Source: an uncultured bacterium (GTDB lineage: Bacteria; Cyanobacteriota; Vampirovibrionia; Gastranaerophilales; Gastranaerophilaceae). From it: 24,871 nt of DNA. The translations under genes were made by a program, and so were the position numbers. The stretch covers positions 1 through 24,871 of the forward strand of contig CAMHDG010000001.1 in assembly GCA_946183815.1 (NCBI GenBank), given 5' to 3'. Positions 1 through 6,116 of the stretch are shown here, piece by piece (position 1 is the stretch's first letter; every line of letters begins with the position of its first letter). The notes below the pieces were generated by a model. The model saw only the letters and a program-made list of their open reading frames with translations, was not told the DNA's origin and searched no databases.

Positions 1-7
1 ATTTTTC

Positions 8-41
8 TCTCTCCAAGGAGAGACAAATCGGCTTCGCCGAT
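8..41. other. Two adjacent short hairpins upstream of proS
   Basis: TCTCTCC (8-14) pairs with GGAGAGA (17-23), and ATCGGC (27-32) pairs with GCCGAT (36-41). No T-run follows, so neither is a clear intrinsic terminator. They could be the tail of an upstream transcript or part of an intergenic repeat; the window edge prevents a decision. Confidence 0.4.
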
Positions 42-64
42 AAACAATAATTTATCCATGTTCA

Positions 65-73
65 TGATACAAT
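65..73 (+). promoter_or_regulatory. Probable extended -10 promoter of proS
   Basis: TG-A-TACAAT (TG at 65-66, hexamer 68-73) matches the extended -10 form TGnTATAAT with one change. No good -35 is seen 16-17 bases upstream, which is tolerated by extended -10 promoters. It leaves a leader of about 20 bases containing the GGAG ribosome site at 87-90. Confidence 0.4.
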
Positions 74-100
74 ATTTACAACGAATGGAGAAAAATAATT

Positions 101-1834
101 ATGAGAATGTCAAAACTTTTTGTTCAGACCCTGAGAGAGTTTCCGTCAGATGCGGAGGTTGTTTCACACAAATTTTTAGTAAAAGCAGGGTTTATACGTA
201 AACTCACAAGCGGGGTTTATAACTATTTACCGCTAATGTGGAGGGTATTAAAAAAAATAGAAAACATAACAAGAGAAGAAATGGATAAAGCAGGCGCACA
301 GGAACTTCTTATGCCGTTTGTTCAACCAAAAGAGTTATGGGAAGAATCAGGCAGATGGGAAGTCTATGGGAAAGAACTTATGAGATTAAAAGACAGGCAT
401 AACAGAGAAATGTGTCTTGGACCAACCCACGAAGAAATTATAACAGCAGTCGCTCGTGACGGACTGAAATCATATAAACAGTTACCTGTTAATTTATACC
501 AAATCCAGTCGAAATTCAGAGATGAAGTAAGACCACGTTTTGGGCTGTTAAGAGGTAGAGAATTTATTATGAAGGATGCGTACAGTTTTGCGACATCACA
601 GGAAGAACTTGATAAAGAATACGAAAATATGGCACAAGCATACAGAAACATATTTAACCGTTGCGGGTTGCCAACGAAGATGGTTCAGTCTGACAGTGGT
701 GCAATAGGCGGCAGTGTCAGCCATGAATTTATGGTTATCACTGATACTGATGCAGGCGAAAACGATGTATTCTATTGCGAATGTGATTATTCCGCAAACT
801 CTAATCACGCTGTTTCTAAATTGCCGAAGGCTGATACTGATGGAAACAAGTATGGTCTGACAGAAAAGCAAGTTGTTGATACACCAAATACATTCTCTAT
901 TGAAGATTTATGCGAATTTTTGAAAGTTCCTGCAAGCCTTATTTGCAAATGTTTAGTTTATATTGCAGACAGCAAACCGGTTTTGGCTCTAATCAGAGGG
1001 GATAAACAGGTCGAAGAAACAAAACTTATGAACGCAGTTGAGGCGATAGAGATAAGAATTGCTACTGCCGAAGAGATAGAAGAATTGATGCAAAAACAAG
1101 GGTTTAATGCAGCAAAAGGCTTTATTAGCCCTATCGGAATGAAAGATATAACAGTTGTTGCAGACGAAACTATAAAAGATTTGAAAAACTTTGTAGTTGG
1201 TGTAAATGAACAGGATAAACACATGGTTGGTGCTAATCTTGATGATATTAAGATTGATAAATATGTTGATATAAGATTAGCAGAGGCAGGAGAACTTTGT
1301 CCGCAGTGTGGGAAGCCGTTAAAGGTAACAAGAGGTATTGAGGTTGGGAATATCTTCCAGTTAGGAACAAAATATTCAAAACCGATGAACGCAGTATATC
1401 TTGACCAAAACGGGAAAGCACAACCATATATAATGGGTTGTTACGGCATTGGTATATCAAGAACTGCAGCGGCAGCGGTAGAGGCACATTATGACGACTG
1501 GGGAATAAAATGGCCTGTGGCTATTGCACCTTATCACGTTATTGTTGTTCCTGTTGCTGTTAATGACGAAACTCAAATGAATGTGGCAGAAAAGATTTAC
1601 AAAGAGTTGCTGGATGCCGGTATAGAGGCTGTTATAGATGACAGAAACGAAAGACCTGGGGTTAAATTTAAGGATGCCGACCTTATTGGATTCCCTTATC
1701 GTATAACAGTTGGTAAGACTATTGCTGACGGTAAAGTGGAATTAGTCACAAGGGAAACAGGTGAAAAGATAGAAATGAGTCCTGAAGAAGCAACATCAAA
1801 AGTTATTGAGTTTATAAAATCTGCTTTAAAGTAG
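101..1834 (+). CDS. proS: Prolyl-tRNA synthetase (bacterial, editing type)
   Basis: Cytoplasmic class II aminoacyl-tRNA synthetase that charges tRNA-Pro with proline. The 577-residue length is normal for the bacterial type. The N-terminus MRMSKLFVQTLRE is characteristic of the family. Class II motif 2 is seen as FRDEVRPRFGLLRGREFIMKD (about residues 137-157), motif 3 as GCYGIGISRTAAA (about 447-459). The roughly 180-residue stretch between them corresponds to the INS editing domain that clears mischarged Ala. The last 100 residues are the HGTP-type anticodon-binding domain. The ATG at 101 is preferred over the one at 107 because GGAG at 87-90 is better spaced to it. The gene stands alone, with its own terminator. 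Confidence 0.97.
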   Translation: MRMSKLFVQTLREFPSDAEVVSHKFLVKAGFIRKLTSGVYNYLPLMWRVLKKIENITREEMDKAGAQELLMPFVQPKELWEESGRWEVYGKELMRLKDRHNREMCLGPTHEEIITAVARDGLKSYKQLPVNLYQIQSKFRDEVRPRFGLLRGREFIMKDAYSFATSQEELDKEYENMAQAYRNIFNRCGLPTKMVQSDSGAIGGSVSHEFMVITDTDAGENDVFYCECDYSANSNHAVSKLPKADTDGNKYGLTEKQVVDTPNTFSIEDLCEFLKVPASLICKCLVYIADSKPVLALIRGDKQVEETKLMNAVEAIEIRIATAEEIEELMQKQGFNAAKGFISPIGMKDITVVADETIKDLKNFVVGVNEQDKHMVGANLDDIKIDKYVDIRLAEAGELCPQCGKPLKVTRGIEVGNIFQLGTKYSKPMNAVYLDQNGKAQPYIMGCYGIGISRTAAAAVEAHYDDWGIKWPVAIAPYHVIVVPVAVNDETQMNVAEKIYKELLDAGIEAVIDDRNERPGVKFKDADLIGFPYRITVGKTIADGKVELVTRETGEKIEMSPEEATSKVIEFIKSALK

Positions 1835-1856
1835 AAATAACTTAAAATTTTATATT

Positions 1857-1893
1857 AAAACCGCTTATATTAATAGATATAAGCGGTTTTTTG
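1857..1893 (+). terminator. Intrinsic terminator of proS
   Basis: ACCGCTTATAT (1860-1870) pairs perfectly with ATATAAGCGGT (1877-1887) around a six-base loop, followed by a T-run to 1892. It lies 25 bases after the proS stop. Confidence 0.9.
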
Positions 1894-1907
1894 ATGTATC
1901 CATGCTC

Positions 1908-1943
1908 TACCATGCCTATAAATCAAGGTTTTTAGGCATGGTA
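1908..1943. repeat. 11-bp perfect inverted repeat of unknown role
   Basis: TACCATGCCTA (1908-1918) and TAGGCATGGTA (1933-1943) are perfectly complementary across a 14-base loop. It sits between the proS terminator and the HU promoter, outside any gene. There is no T-run, so it is not a terminator. It could be an operator or a dispersed palindromic element. Confidence 0.5.
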
Positions 1944-2049
1944 ATATCCTACAAATAAACGATTTTTGACAGAATATAAACTTATGTAAAGTTGAGAAAA
2001 TATTGATATTATTGAGTTTTAGCCTTTTTTTTAATAAAAAAAATAAATA

Positions 2050-2077
2050 TTGCAAATATATTTGTATCCCCTATAAT
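2050..2077 (+). promoter_or_regulatory. Promoter of the HU gene
   Basis: TTGCAA (2050-2055), a 16-base spacer and a perfect TATAAT (2072-2077). The same TTGCAA/TATAAT pair occurs at the tRNA-Gly promoter in this window. The predicted start leaves a leader of about 25 bases carrying AAAGGAG. Confidence 0.75.
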
Positions 2078-2110
2078 AAAGGTGTAATAGATAAGAAAGG
2101 AGTTTTTACA

Positions 2111-2389
2111 ATGAACAAAGAAGAATTAGTACAAGAAATTGCTAAAAAAGCAAAAGTTACTCAAAAAGATGCTGGCGAAGTTTTAAACGCATTAGTAGAT
2201 ACAATTCAAAAAACCGTTTCTAAAGGTAAAAAAGTTACTTTAGTAGGTTTCGGTACATTTGAATCAAGAAAAAGAGCAGCAAGAACTGGTAGAAACCCAC
2301 AAACCGGTAAGGAAATCAAAATCCCTGCTAAGACAGTTCCTGTATTCTCTGCTGGTAAAAAATTCAAAACAACTGTTAACGGTAAGTAA
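2111..2389 (+). CDS. hup: HU-family nucleoid DNA-binding protein
   Basis: A 92-residue histone-like protein that dimerises and bends DNA. The N-terminal helices (MNKEELVQEIAKKAKVTQKDA) are classic HU. So are the central VGFGTFESRKRAARTGRNP stretch (about residues 45-63), which forms the beta saddle and the start of the DNA-binding arm, and the C-terminal PVFSAGKKFK. The reading frame stays open upstream to 2003, but AAAGGAG at 2096-2102 and homology fix the start at 2111. It is monocistronic, with its own strong promoter and terminator, as expected for an abundant protein. IHF subunits are alternatives, but the sequence fits HU better. Confidence 0.96.
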   Translation: MNKEELVQEIAKKAKVTQKDAGEVLNALVDTIQKTVSKGKKVTLVGFGTFESRKRAARTGRNPQTGKEIKIPAKTVPVFSAGKKFKTTVNGK

Positions 2390-2414
2390 TTAATCGTTTA
2401 ATAAAAACAGGTTA

Positions 2415-2449
2415 AAAAAGAGTCAATGTGTAATACATTGGCTCTTTTA
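2415..2449. terminator. Bidirectional terminator between HU and the small secreted protein
   Basis: AAAAGAGTCAATGT pairs with ACATTGGCTCTTTT around a short loop, with one G-U pair. It has T-rich tracts on both strands. It lies between two convergent genes and can serve both. Confidence 0.85.
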
Positions 2450-2478
2450 TATTATTCTTGTTTTTTAAGTTTTACCCA

Positions 2479-2715
2479 TTAGAAATCGCATGAATTTTGT
2501 GAGTTACGAGAGCGTTTTCTTGTATAATTTGGGGTATTTTGTTTAGAATAAATTGTTTTATAGACTTTAGATCTTGTAGAATATGGGGATGTTTTGCATC
2601 TGTAATGCGGAGCAACGTAAGTACCATCTTTTCTGAAATAACCTCTGACCATGCCGGCAAAGGCGAGAGGTGAGATAAAAGAAAAGATTAAGAATAGTGC
2701 GATAAATTTTTTCAT
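2479..2715 (-). CDS. Small secreted basic protein with a GYFRKDGTYV motif
   Basis: A 78-residue protein with a clear signal peptide: MKK, a hydrophobic core (about residues 4-18), and an AFA-G cleavage site near residue 20. The mature part begins with GMVRGYFRKDGTYVAPHYR. This resembles a short motif found in small exported proteins of several phyla, where a DGTYV core is followed by basic, aromatic, Ser/Asn-rich sequence. The function of that motif is not known to me. The remaining 40 residues are basic and low in complexity. AAGGAG sits about eight bases before the ATG. An excellent promoter (TTGCAA, 17 bases, TATAAT) lies just upstream, divergent from tRNA-Gly. The mature protein has no membrane segment, so it is probably periplasmic or released. 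Confidence 0.8.
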   Translation of the reverse strand: MKKFIALFLIFSFISPLAFAGMVRGYFRKDGTYVAPHYRCKTSPYSTRSKVYKTIYSKQNTPNYTRKRSRNSQNSCDF

Positions 2716-2737
2716 GATAAGAACTCCTTATTGAGAA

Positions 2738-2766
2738 ATTATAACAAATAAAAATAATACTTGCAA
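2738..2766 (-). promoter_or_regulatory. Promoter of the small secreted protein
   Basis: Read leftward: TTGCAA (2766-2761), a 17-base spacer and TATAAT (2743-2738), preceded by TG one base upstream (extended -10). The -35 is palindromic and is the same six bases used by the rightward tRNA promoter. Confidence 0.75.
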
Positions 2767-2788
2767 AAAAAAAATGTCCATGTATAAT
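2761..2788 (+). promoter_or_regulatory. Promoter of tRNA-Gly
   Basis: TTGCAA (2761-2766), a 16-base spacer and TATAAT (2783-2788), ten bases before the mature tRNA 5' end. It shares its -35 with the divergent promoter at 2738-2766. Confidence 0.8.
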
Positions 2789-2798
2789 AAAGTTATAA

Positions 2799-2873
2799 GC
2801 GGGGGTAATTCAGTGGTAGAATGCCTCCTTGCCAAGGAGGATGTCGCGAGTTCGAGCCTCGTCTCCCGCTCCA
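2799..2873 (+). tRNA. tRNA-Gly (anticodon GCC)
   Basis: A 75-base cloverleaf can be read directly. The acceptor arm GCGGGGG (2799-2805) pairs with CTCCCGC (2863-2869). The anticodon stem is CCTCC/GGAGG around the loop TTGCCAA, giving anticodon GCC. The T-loop is TTCGAGC. The discriminator T (2870) is followed by an encoded CCA (2871-2873). It has its own promoter and terminator, and no other tRNA is nearby. Confidence 0.97.
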
Positions 2874-2874
2874 T

Positions 2875-2905
2875 AAAAAAAAGACCTAAAAAGGTCTTTT
2901 TTTTA
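2875..2905. terminator. Terminator of tRNA-Gly, probably bidirectional
   Basis: AAAAAGACC pairs with GGTCTTTTT around TAAAA, flanked by A- and T-runs on either side. It ends the tRNA rightward and can end the SMR gene, whose stop is at 2931, leftward. Confidence 0.85.
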
Positions 2906-2930
2906 TGTCTGAATTATTTAACCTGTGTAA

Positions 2931-3248
2931 TTATACTGATAAGAATTTCAGTCCGATTATTCCTGATACAATCATTGTTATGCACAGTAATCTCATAGCA
3001 GTCAGTGGTTCTTTAAACAAGATTATTCCAAAGACCACTGCCCCAACTGCACCTATGCCTGTCCAGACAGTGTAGGCAGTGCCCAGCGGGATATTTTTCA
3101 TCGCAAGTGCTAAAAAATAGTAACTCGCAACCATACCAATAACAGTGAAAACACTTATCCAAAAATGGCTAAAGCCATCTGATGCTTTTAAACCCACAGC
3201 CCAACTTATTTCAAAAAAGCCAGCAATGAACAAATATAACCATTCCAT
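2931..3248 (-). CDS. gdx: SMR-family guanidinium exporter (Gdx/SugE type)
   Basis: A 105-residue inner-membrane protein with four predicted helices, the normal size for small multidrug resistance (SMR) transporters. The N-terminal helix carries the essential Glu in FFEISWAVGLK (Glu13). The WAVGLK stretch and the IPLGTAYTVWTGIGAVGAV block are typical of the SugE/Gdx branch, which exchanges guanidinium for protons as an antiparallel dimer, rather than of EmrE-like drug pumps. A guanidine-I riboswitch directly upstream independently supports this substrate. AAAGGA lies eight bases before the ATG. The gene is single; some relatives come as heterodimeric pairs, but no second subunit is present. 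Confidence 0.93.
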   Translation of the reverse strand: MEWLYLFIAGFFEISWAVGLKASDGFSHFWISVFTVIGMVASYYFLALAMKNIPLGTAYTVWTGIGAVGAVVFGIILFKEPLTAMRLLCITMIVSGIIGLKFLSV

Positions 3249-3262
3249 AATTTTATCCTTTC

Positions 3263-3373
3263 TAACAAAATAGCCCGAGAGATGTTATCTCCCTGGCTTT
3301 TATCCTTCCGTGTGCGTATTATCTTACGTGTTTTCTCTCGGACCAGCCCATTTTTTTATGCGGAACCCTAGAA
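3263..3373 (-). promoter_or_regulatory. Guanidine-I (ykkC) riboswitch with terminator platform
   Basis: On the minus strand the leader contains the family's conserved pieces in order: CTAGGGTTCCGC (3371-3361), GGTCCGAGAGA, CACACGGAAGGATAAAAGCC and AGGGAG. The aptamer senses free guanidine. The 3' end forms a 12-bp stem with one mismatch (AGCCAGGGAGAT with ATCTCTCGGGCT, plus positions 3287-3298 and 3272-3283) followed by TATTTTG, a modest intrinsic terminator. The distal strand TCTCTCGG can instead pair perfectly with CCGAGAGA of the aptamer 5' side. This suggests a ligand-controlled choice of pairing that lets transcription reach gdx. Confidence 0.93.
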
Positions 3374-3398
3374 AACTGTTTTTTATTCAATTTTCTTT

Positions 3399-3427
3399 AT
3401 AATAACACAAATACCATTACATGTAAA
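3399..3427 (-). promoter_or_regulatory. Promoter of the riboswitch-gdx transcript
   Basis: Read leftward: TTTACA (3427-3422), 17 bases, TATTAT (3404-3399). The start would fall about 20 bases before the aptamer. Confidence 0.65.
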
Positions 3428-3449
3428 AACCTGTTCCCAAGCGGGTTTT
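3426..3449. terminator. Hairpin with flanking A/T runs, possible weak terminator
   Basis: AAAACCTG (3426-3433) pairs with CGGGTTTT (3442-3449), with one G-U. Leftward it ends in TTTTT, but these bases overlap the gdx -35. It may insulate the gdx promoter from transcription arriving from the right. Confidence 0.4.
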
Positions 3450-3499
3450 AAGTTATATTTATGAACTTTTGTAACAAATATATATTTTATATATGTAAA

Positions 3500-3678
3500 T
3501 TAATCAATTTTTCAGAAAAGAAACACTTTACATGGGTACAGAGTATAAAGAGAAGAAACTACACACGAGGAAAGCCCAAAACATTGGGACGAGGACTAGA
3601 GAAAAAGACGAACAAGTTTCTTTCTACACACACTACACTTCACAAATTTTCAAGAGTCAGAAATGGCTCTTTTTTTTT
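3500..3678 (+). ncRNA. Candidate structured small RNA (unrecognised)
   Basis: The stretch 3450-3679 holds no convincing protein gene but ends in a strong intrinsic terminator. It contains nested pairing: GAAGAAAC (3552-3559) with GTTTCTTT (3616-3623) encloses a CCCAA/TTGGG hairpin (3575-3588). That hairpin is flanked on both sides by ACGAGGA (from 3565 and from 3589). A possible promoter is TTGTAA near 3470 with a weak TATGTA 17 bases on, so the 5' end is only approximate. I matched it to no known RNA family. It could also be a decayed gene end. Confidence 0.35.
3652..3678 (+). terminator. Strong intrinsic terminator of an unknown transcript
   Basis: AAGAGTCA (3652-3659), tetraloop GAAA, TGGCTCTT (3664-3671) with one G-U pair, then T through 3678. 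No protein gene ends upstream of it, which implies a rightward non-coding transcript. Confidence 0.8.
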
Positions 3679-3679
3679 A

Positions 3680-3920
3680 GCACGTGCAGAGGCACGAACG
3701 TAGTGAGAGGCGAACAATAATAATCGAAAACCACGCTTTTCGATTTTATTGTGAGCGTTGCCGTTTAACGCACGTGCGATAAGCACGTGCAGAGGCACGA
3801 ACGTAGTGAGAGGCGAACAATAATAATCGAAAACCACGCTTTTCGATTTTATTGTGAGCGTTGCCGTTTAATGCACGTGCGACAAGCACGTGCAGAGGCA
3901 CGAACGCAGTGAGAAGCGAA
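3680..3920. repeat. 103-bp tandem repeat, about 2.4 copies
   Basis: Copies begin at 3680, 3783 and 3886, each with GCACGTGCAGAGGCACGAAC; the third stops after about 35 bases. Copies 1 and 2 differ at very few positions (for example AACG versus AATG, GATAA versus GACAA). Each unit contains a long imperfect hairpin: ACAATAATAATCGAAAA pairs with TTTTCGATTTTATTGT around CCACGC. The copies meet at GCACGTGC palindromes. There are no spacers, so it is not a CRISPR array. It resembles REP/BIME-like intergenic palindromic repeats. Confidence 0.85.
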
Positions 3921-4017
3921 AAAAACATAAAATGTAAATTTTTGTGAATGATAAAATCGCTAAAACACAATAAAATCACTGATTAGAACCATATTTTACA
4001 AAATTAACCGTCTGAAA

Positions 4018-4046
4018 TTGAAGATAAGAAAAAGACTTTATTTATA
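4018..4046 (+). promoter_or_regulatory. Probable promoter of the transglutaminase-like/barrel gene
   Basis: TTGAAG (4018-4023), 17 bases, TTTATA (4041-4046). It lies 45 bases before the start codon at 4091 and just after the repeat array. Confidence 0.5.
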
Positions 4047-4090
4047 TGAGAGAAAGAGCGCTTATGTATAGAAGTGTATAAGGACAACAA

Positions 4091-6028
4091 ATGCCAACAC
4101 CTGACAAATACAAACTTAAGAAAAAGTATATAATGAAAGATGGGGACATAACCGAACAACCAACAGCAGAGGTTACGGAAGCATCGGCGGAGACTCCTGC
4201 AACAGAAGTTCCTTTACCCCAAACACCTAAAACACCGTTACCACAAGACGACATTAGGTCAAGATTAAGAAATAAATACGGGGTTTTACAACAAACAAAG
4301 AAGCCGCAAAAAACTGCCGATGCTAACACAGGCAAGGCAGAAATTGACGTAGAGGCATCCTATACAACGGAAAGACCGATAGAAACAGGTTCATTTACGG
4401 AACTCCCTGATATTGAAAATATTGAATATAACGGATTGACAATATCAGATTTTCGACAAATGTATTCAGATAACGGAGGCAACACTGCTGCGGTTGACAG
4501 TTATATTACAAATCATCTGTCAAGTATAAAAGATGACCCTAATGAAGTACGCAATTTCATGAGCACTTTCTTAACAGGATTAAAATCTGATTTATTTGAT
4601 TCCGGTAAAAATACTTGTTCATTTGGAGAAGATACAGAAGAAATATTATCACATGTGCTTTCGCAACCTGAAGGGGAAAGGCTGACAGGTTGGGTATGCA
4701 GTAACATTCATGATCTTGGTATGAGATACTTGCATAAAAGCGGGATAGAGGCAGCCGTAGTATCCTGCAAACAGAATATGGGTGCAGGTCATGCAATACT
4801 TATATATAAAAGCGGTGATGGGAAATATACTTTTCTGAATTACGGTCACGCAAGCGAAGTTGAAGCAAAGAATATGGTAGATGCTGTATGTAAACTTCAA
4901 AGTTCCGATTCATCGCTAATGTCTAACGGTACAATCTATTTTGTTGATGAAAATGGTTCATATTGCAAATATGCACTAAAAGACGATGCTCTTTGGGGCG
5001 ATAGAATTGATAAAACAGGTTATAACAAAGATATCCCAACCGCAGGTATTTTGCCAAAAAAATCAGGGGTATCAGTTGAACTTAACACAACGAATGTTGG
5101 TGACCAACGGGCAACAATAGAAGGAAACATTTTATTAGGCAAACACAAACGGACAGCAATAACAGGCGGAATTGGTTACCAAACCAACAGTAATTCACAA
5201 ATCTTTGACCATTCGCAAGGGTTTGGTGCAAATTTAGGTATAAAAACAGTAAGCGGAGGAGATAAGACAAAAACCTATTTTGGTGCTGATGCGATAGTGG
5301 ATTACACACTTGCAAATTATACTCCTATCCCGACAGATGACGGTCAATACAGAGATCAGCATGCAGAATACCTGACGACCTTCGCAAGAGGGGTAGCAGG
5401 GATAGAAAACAAATTCAACTTATCCGAGAATACGACACTAACAAATACTACCCAATTATCTGCTAACGGATACCTTGCAGCAGGTATAACACTGGGGACA
5501 TCATTTAACGGAGATGGCAGAGCGGCAGTAGAAAATGCACTCACACTCACGCATAAAACAGCAGGTGCAACTATTGAAAACACTCTCAACGGGGGGTTAT
5601 TGGTTGATATGAAAAAGACATCAGGTGATCAGCAAATGTGTTTTCAACTCGGTTCAAAATTCAATGCAGGCAGTTCGATAATGATAAGCCCTGACAAAAA
5701 CTTATCATTCGGGGCAGGAGTTGACGGGTATTCTGTATTTACCCCAACCTCAACAGATTACGGTGTAGGGGCAAGAACTTTTGTGACATACAAACCTGAC
5801 GGGTCTGATATAACATTTACGGGGAATGTTGGCGGAAACTATTCCCACCAAAACATACGAATTGGCGGTATGCACGAAACAACAGAAGATAACACTTCTT
5901 TTTATGCATCTGTTTCTGCAAAACATAAGAAAAACACTTTTTCAGTAGGCTATAACGGCAAATTTGACGGAATAAATACAACAAGAAACAACTCAACATT
6001 TATGGTAAAATACACCCGAACATTCTAA
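4091..6028 (+). CDS. Transglutaminase-like Cys/His domain fused to a beta-barrel-like C-terminus
   Basis: A 645-residue protein that I do not recognise as a named family. Residues 20-100 are a Pro/Thr/Glu-rich linker. Residues 125-290 resemble the transglutaminase/papain-like core: GWVCSNIHDLG with Cys203, then GIEAAVV, GAGHAILIY with His234, and YTFLNYG with Asn250 where such folds carry Asp or Asn. Residues 325-645 are short alternating polar/hydrophobic, Gly- and Asn-rich strands ending in KYTRTF. The C-terminal Phe and strand pattern are hallmarks of outer-membrane barrels. Oddly, there is no signal peptide: the N-terminus is charged (MPTPDKYKLKKKY). AAGGA lies six bases before the ATG, so this start is sound. 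It may be an exported enzyme acting on surface proteins or peptidoglycan, but function and location are inference. Confidence 0.7.
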   Translation: MPTPDKYKLKKKYIMKDGDITEQPTAEVTEASAETPATEVPLPQTPKTPLPQDDIRSRLRNKYGVLQQTKKPQKTADANTGKAEIDVEASYTTERPIETGSFTELPDIENIEYNGLTISDFRQMYSDNGGNTAAVDSYITNHLSSIKDDPNEVRNFMSTFLTGLKSDLFDSGKNTCSFGEDTEEILSHVLSQPEGERLTGWVCSNIHDLGMRYLHKSGIEAAVVSCKQNMGAGHAILIYKSGDGKYTFLNYGHASEVEAKNMVDAVCKLQSSDSSLMSNGTIYFVDENGSYCKYALKDDALWGDRIDKTGYNKDIPTAGILPKKSGVSVELNTTNVGDQRATIEGNILLGKHKRTAITGGIGYQTNSNSQIFDHSQGFGANLGIKTVSGGDKTKTYFGADAIVDYTLANYTPIPTDDGQYRDQHAEYLTTFARGVAGIENKFNLSENTTLTNTTQLSANGYLAAGITLGTSFNGDGRAAVENALTLTHKTAGATIENTLNGGLLVDMKKTSGDQQMCFQLGSKFNAGSSIMISPDKNLSFGAGVDGYSVFTPTSTDYGVGARTFVTYKPDGSDITFTGNVGGNYSHQNIRIGGMHETTEDNTSFYASVSAKHKKNTFSVGYNGKFDGINTTRNNSTFMVKYTRTF

Positions 6029-6064
6029 TTAAAAATTTGAAGTAACCTCTATACTTAAATATTA

Positions 6065-6093
6065 TTGAATCGATAAAAAAAATTTGATAAAAT
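6065..6093 (+). promoter_or_regulatory. Promoter of the alpha-mannosidase gene
   Basis: TTGAAT (6065-6070), 17 bases and TAAAAT (6088-6093), with TG one base before the -10. The start codon follows 23 bases later, after an AAAGAGGG ribosome site. Confidence 0.65.
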
Positions 6094-6116
6094 TATTTAT
6101 ATTGAAAGAGGGTTTT

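Noticed and set aside
2003..2110. Upstream extension of the HU reading frame
   Set aside because: It contains the promoter, and the ribosome site and homology fix the start at 2111.
3565..3600. GAGGAAAGCCC resembling the conserved start of bacterial RNase P RNA
   Set aside because: The region before the terminator is far too short for RNase P RNA, and the other conserved elements (such as the ACAGAA block) are absent.
3680..3920. CRISPR array
   Set aside because: The 103-bp units are tandem without spacers between them, and no cas gene is present.
3461..3979. Short open frames on both strands across the repeat region
   Set aside because: They run through the tandem repeats or the terminator, lack ribosome sites, and translate into repeated low-information sequence.
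4046..4081. Twelve-codon ORF ending at the ribosome site of the barrel gene
   Set aside because: It has no Shine-Dalgarno and begins inside the predicted -10 box.
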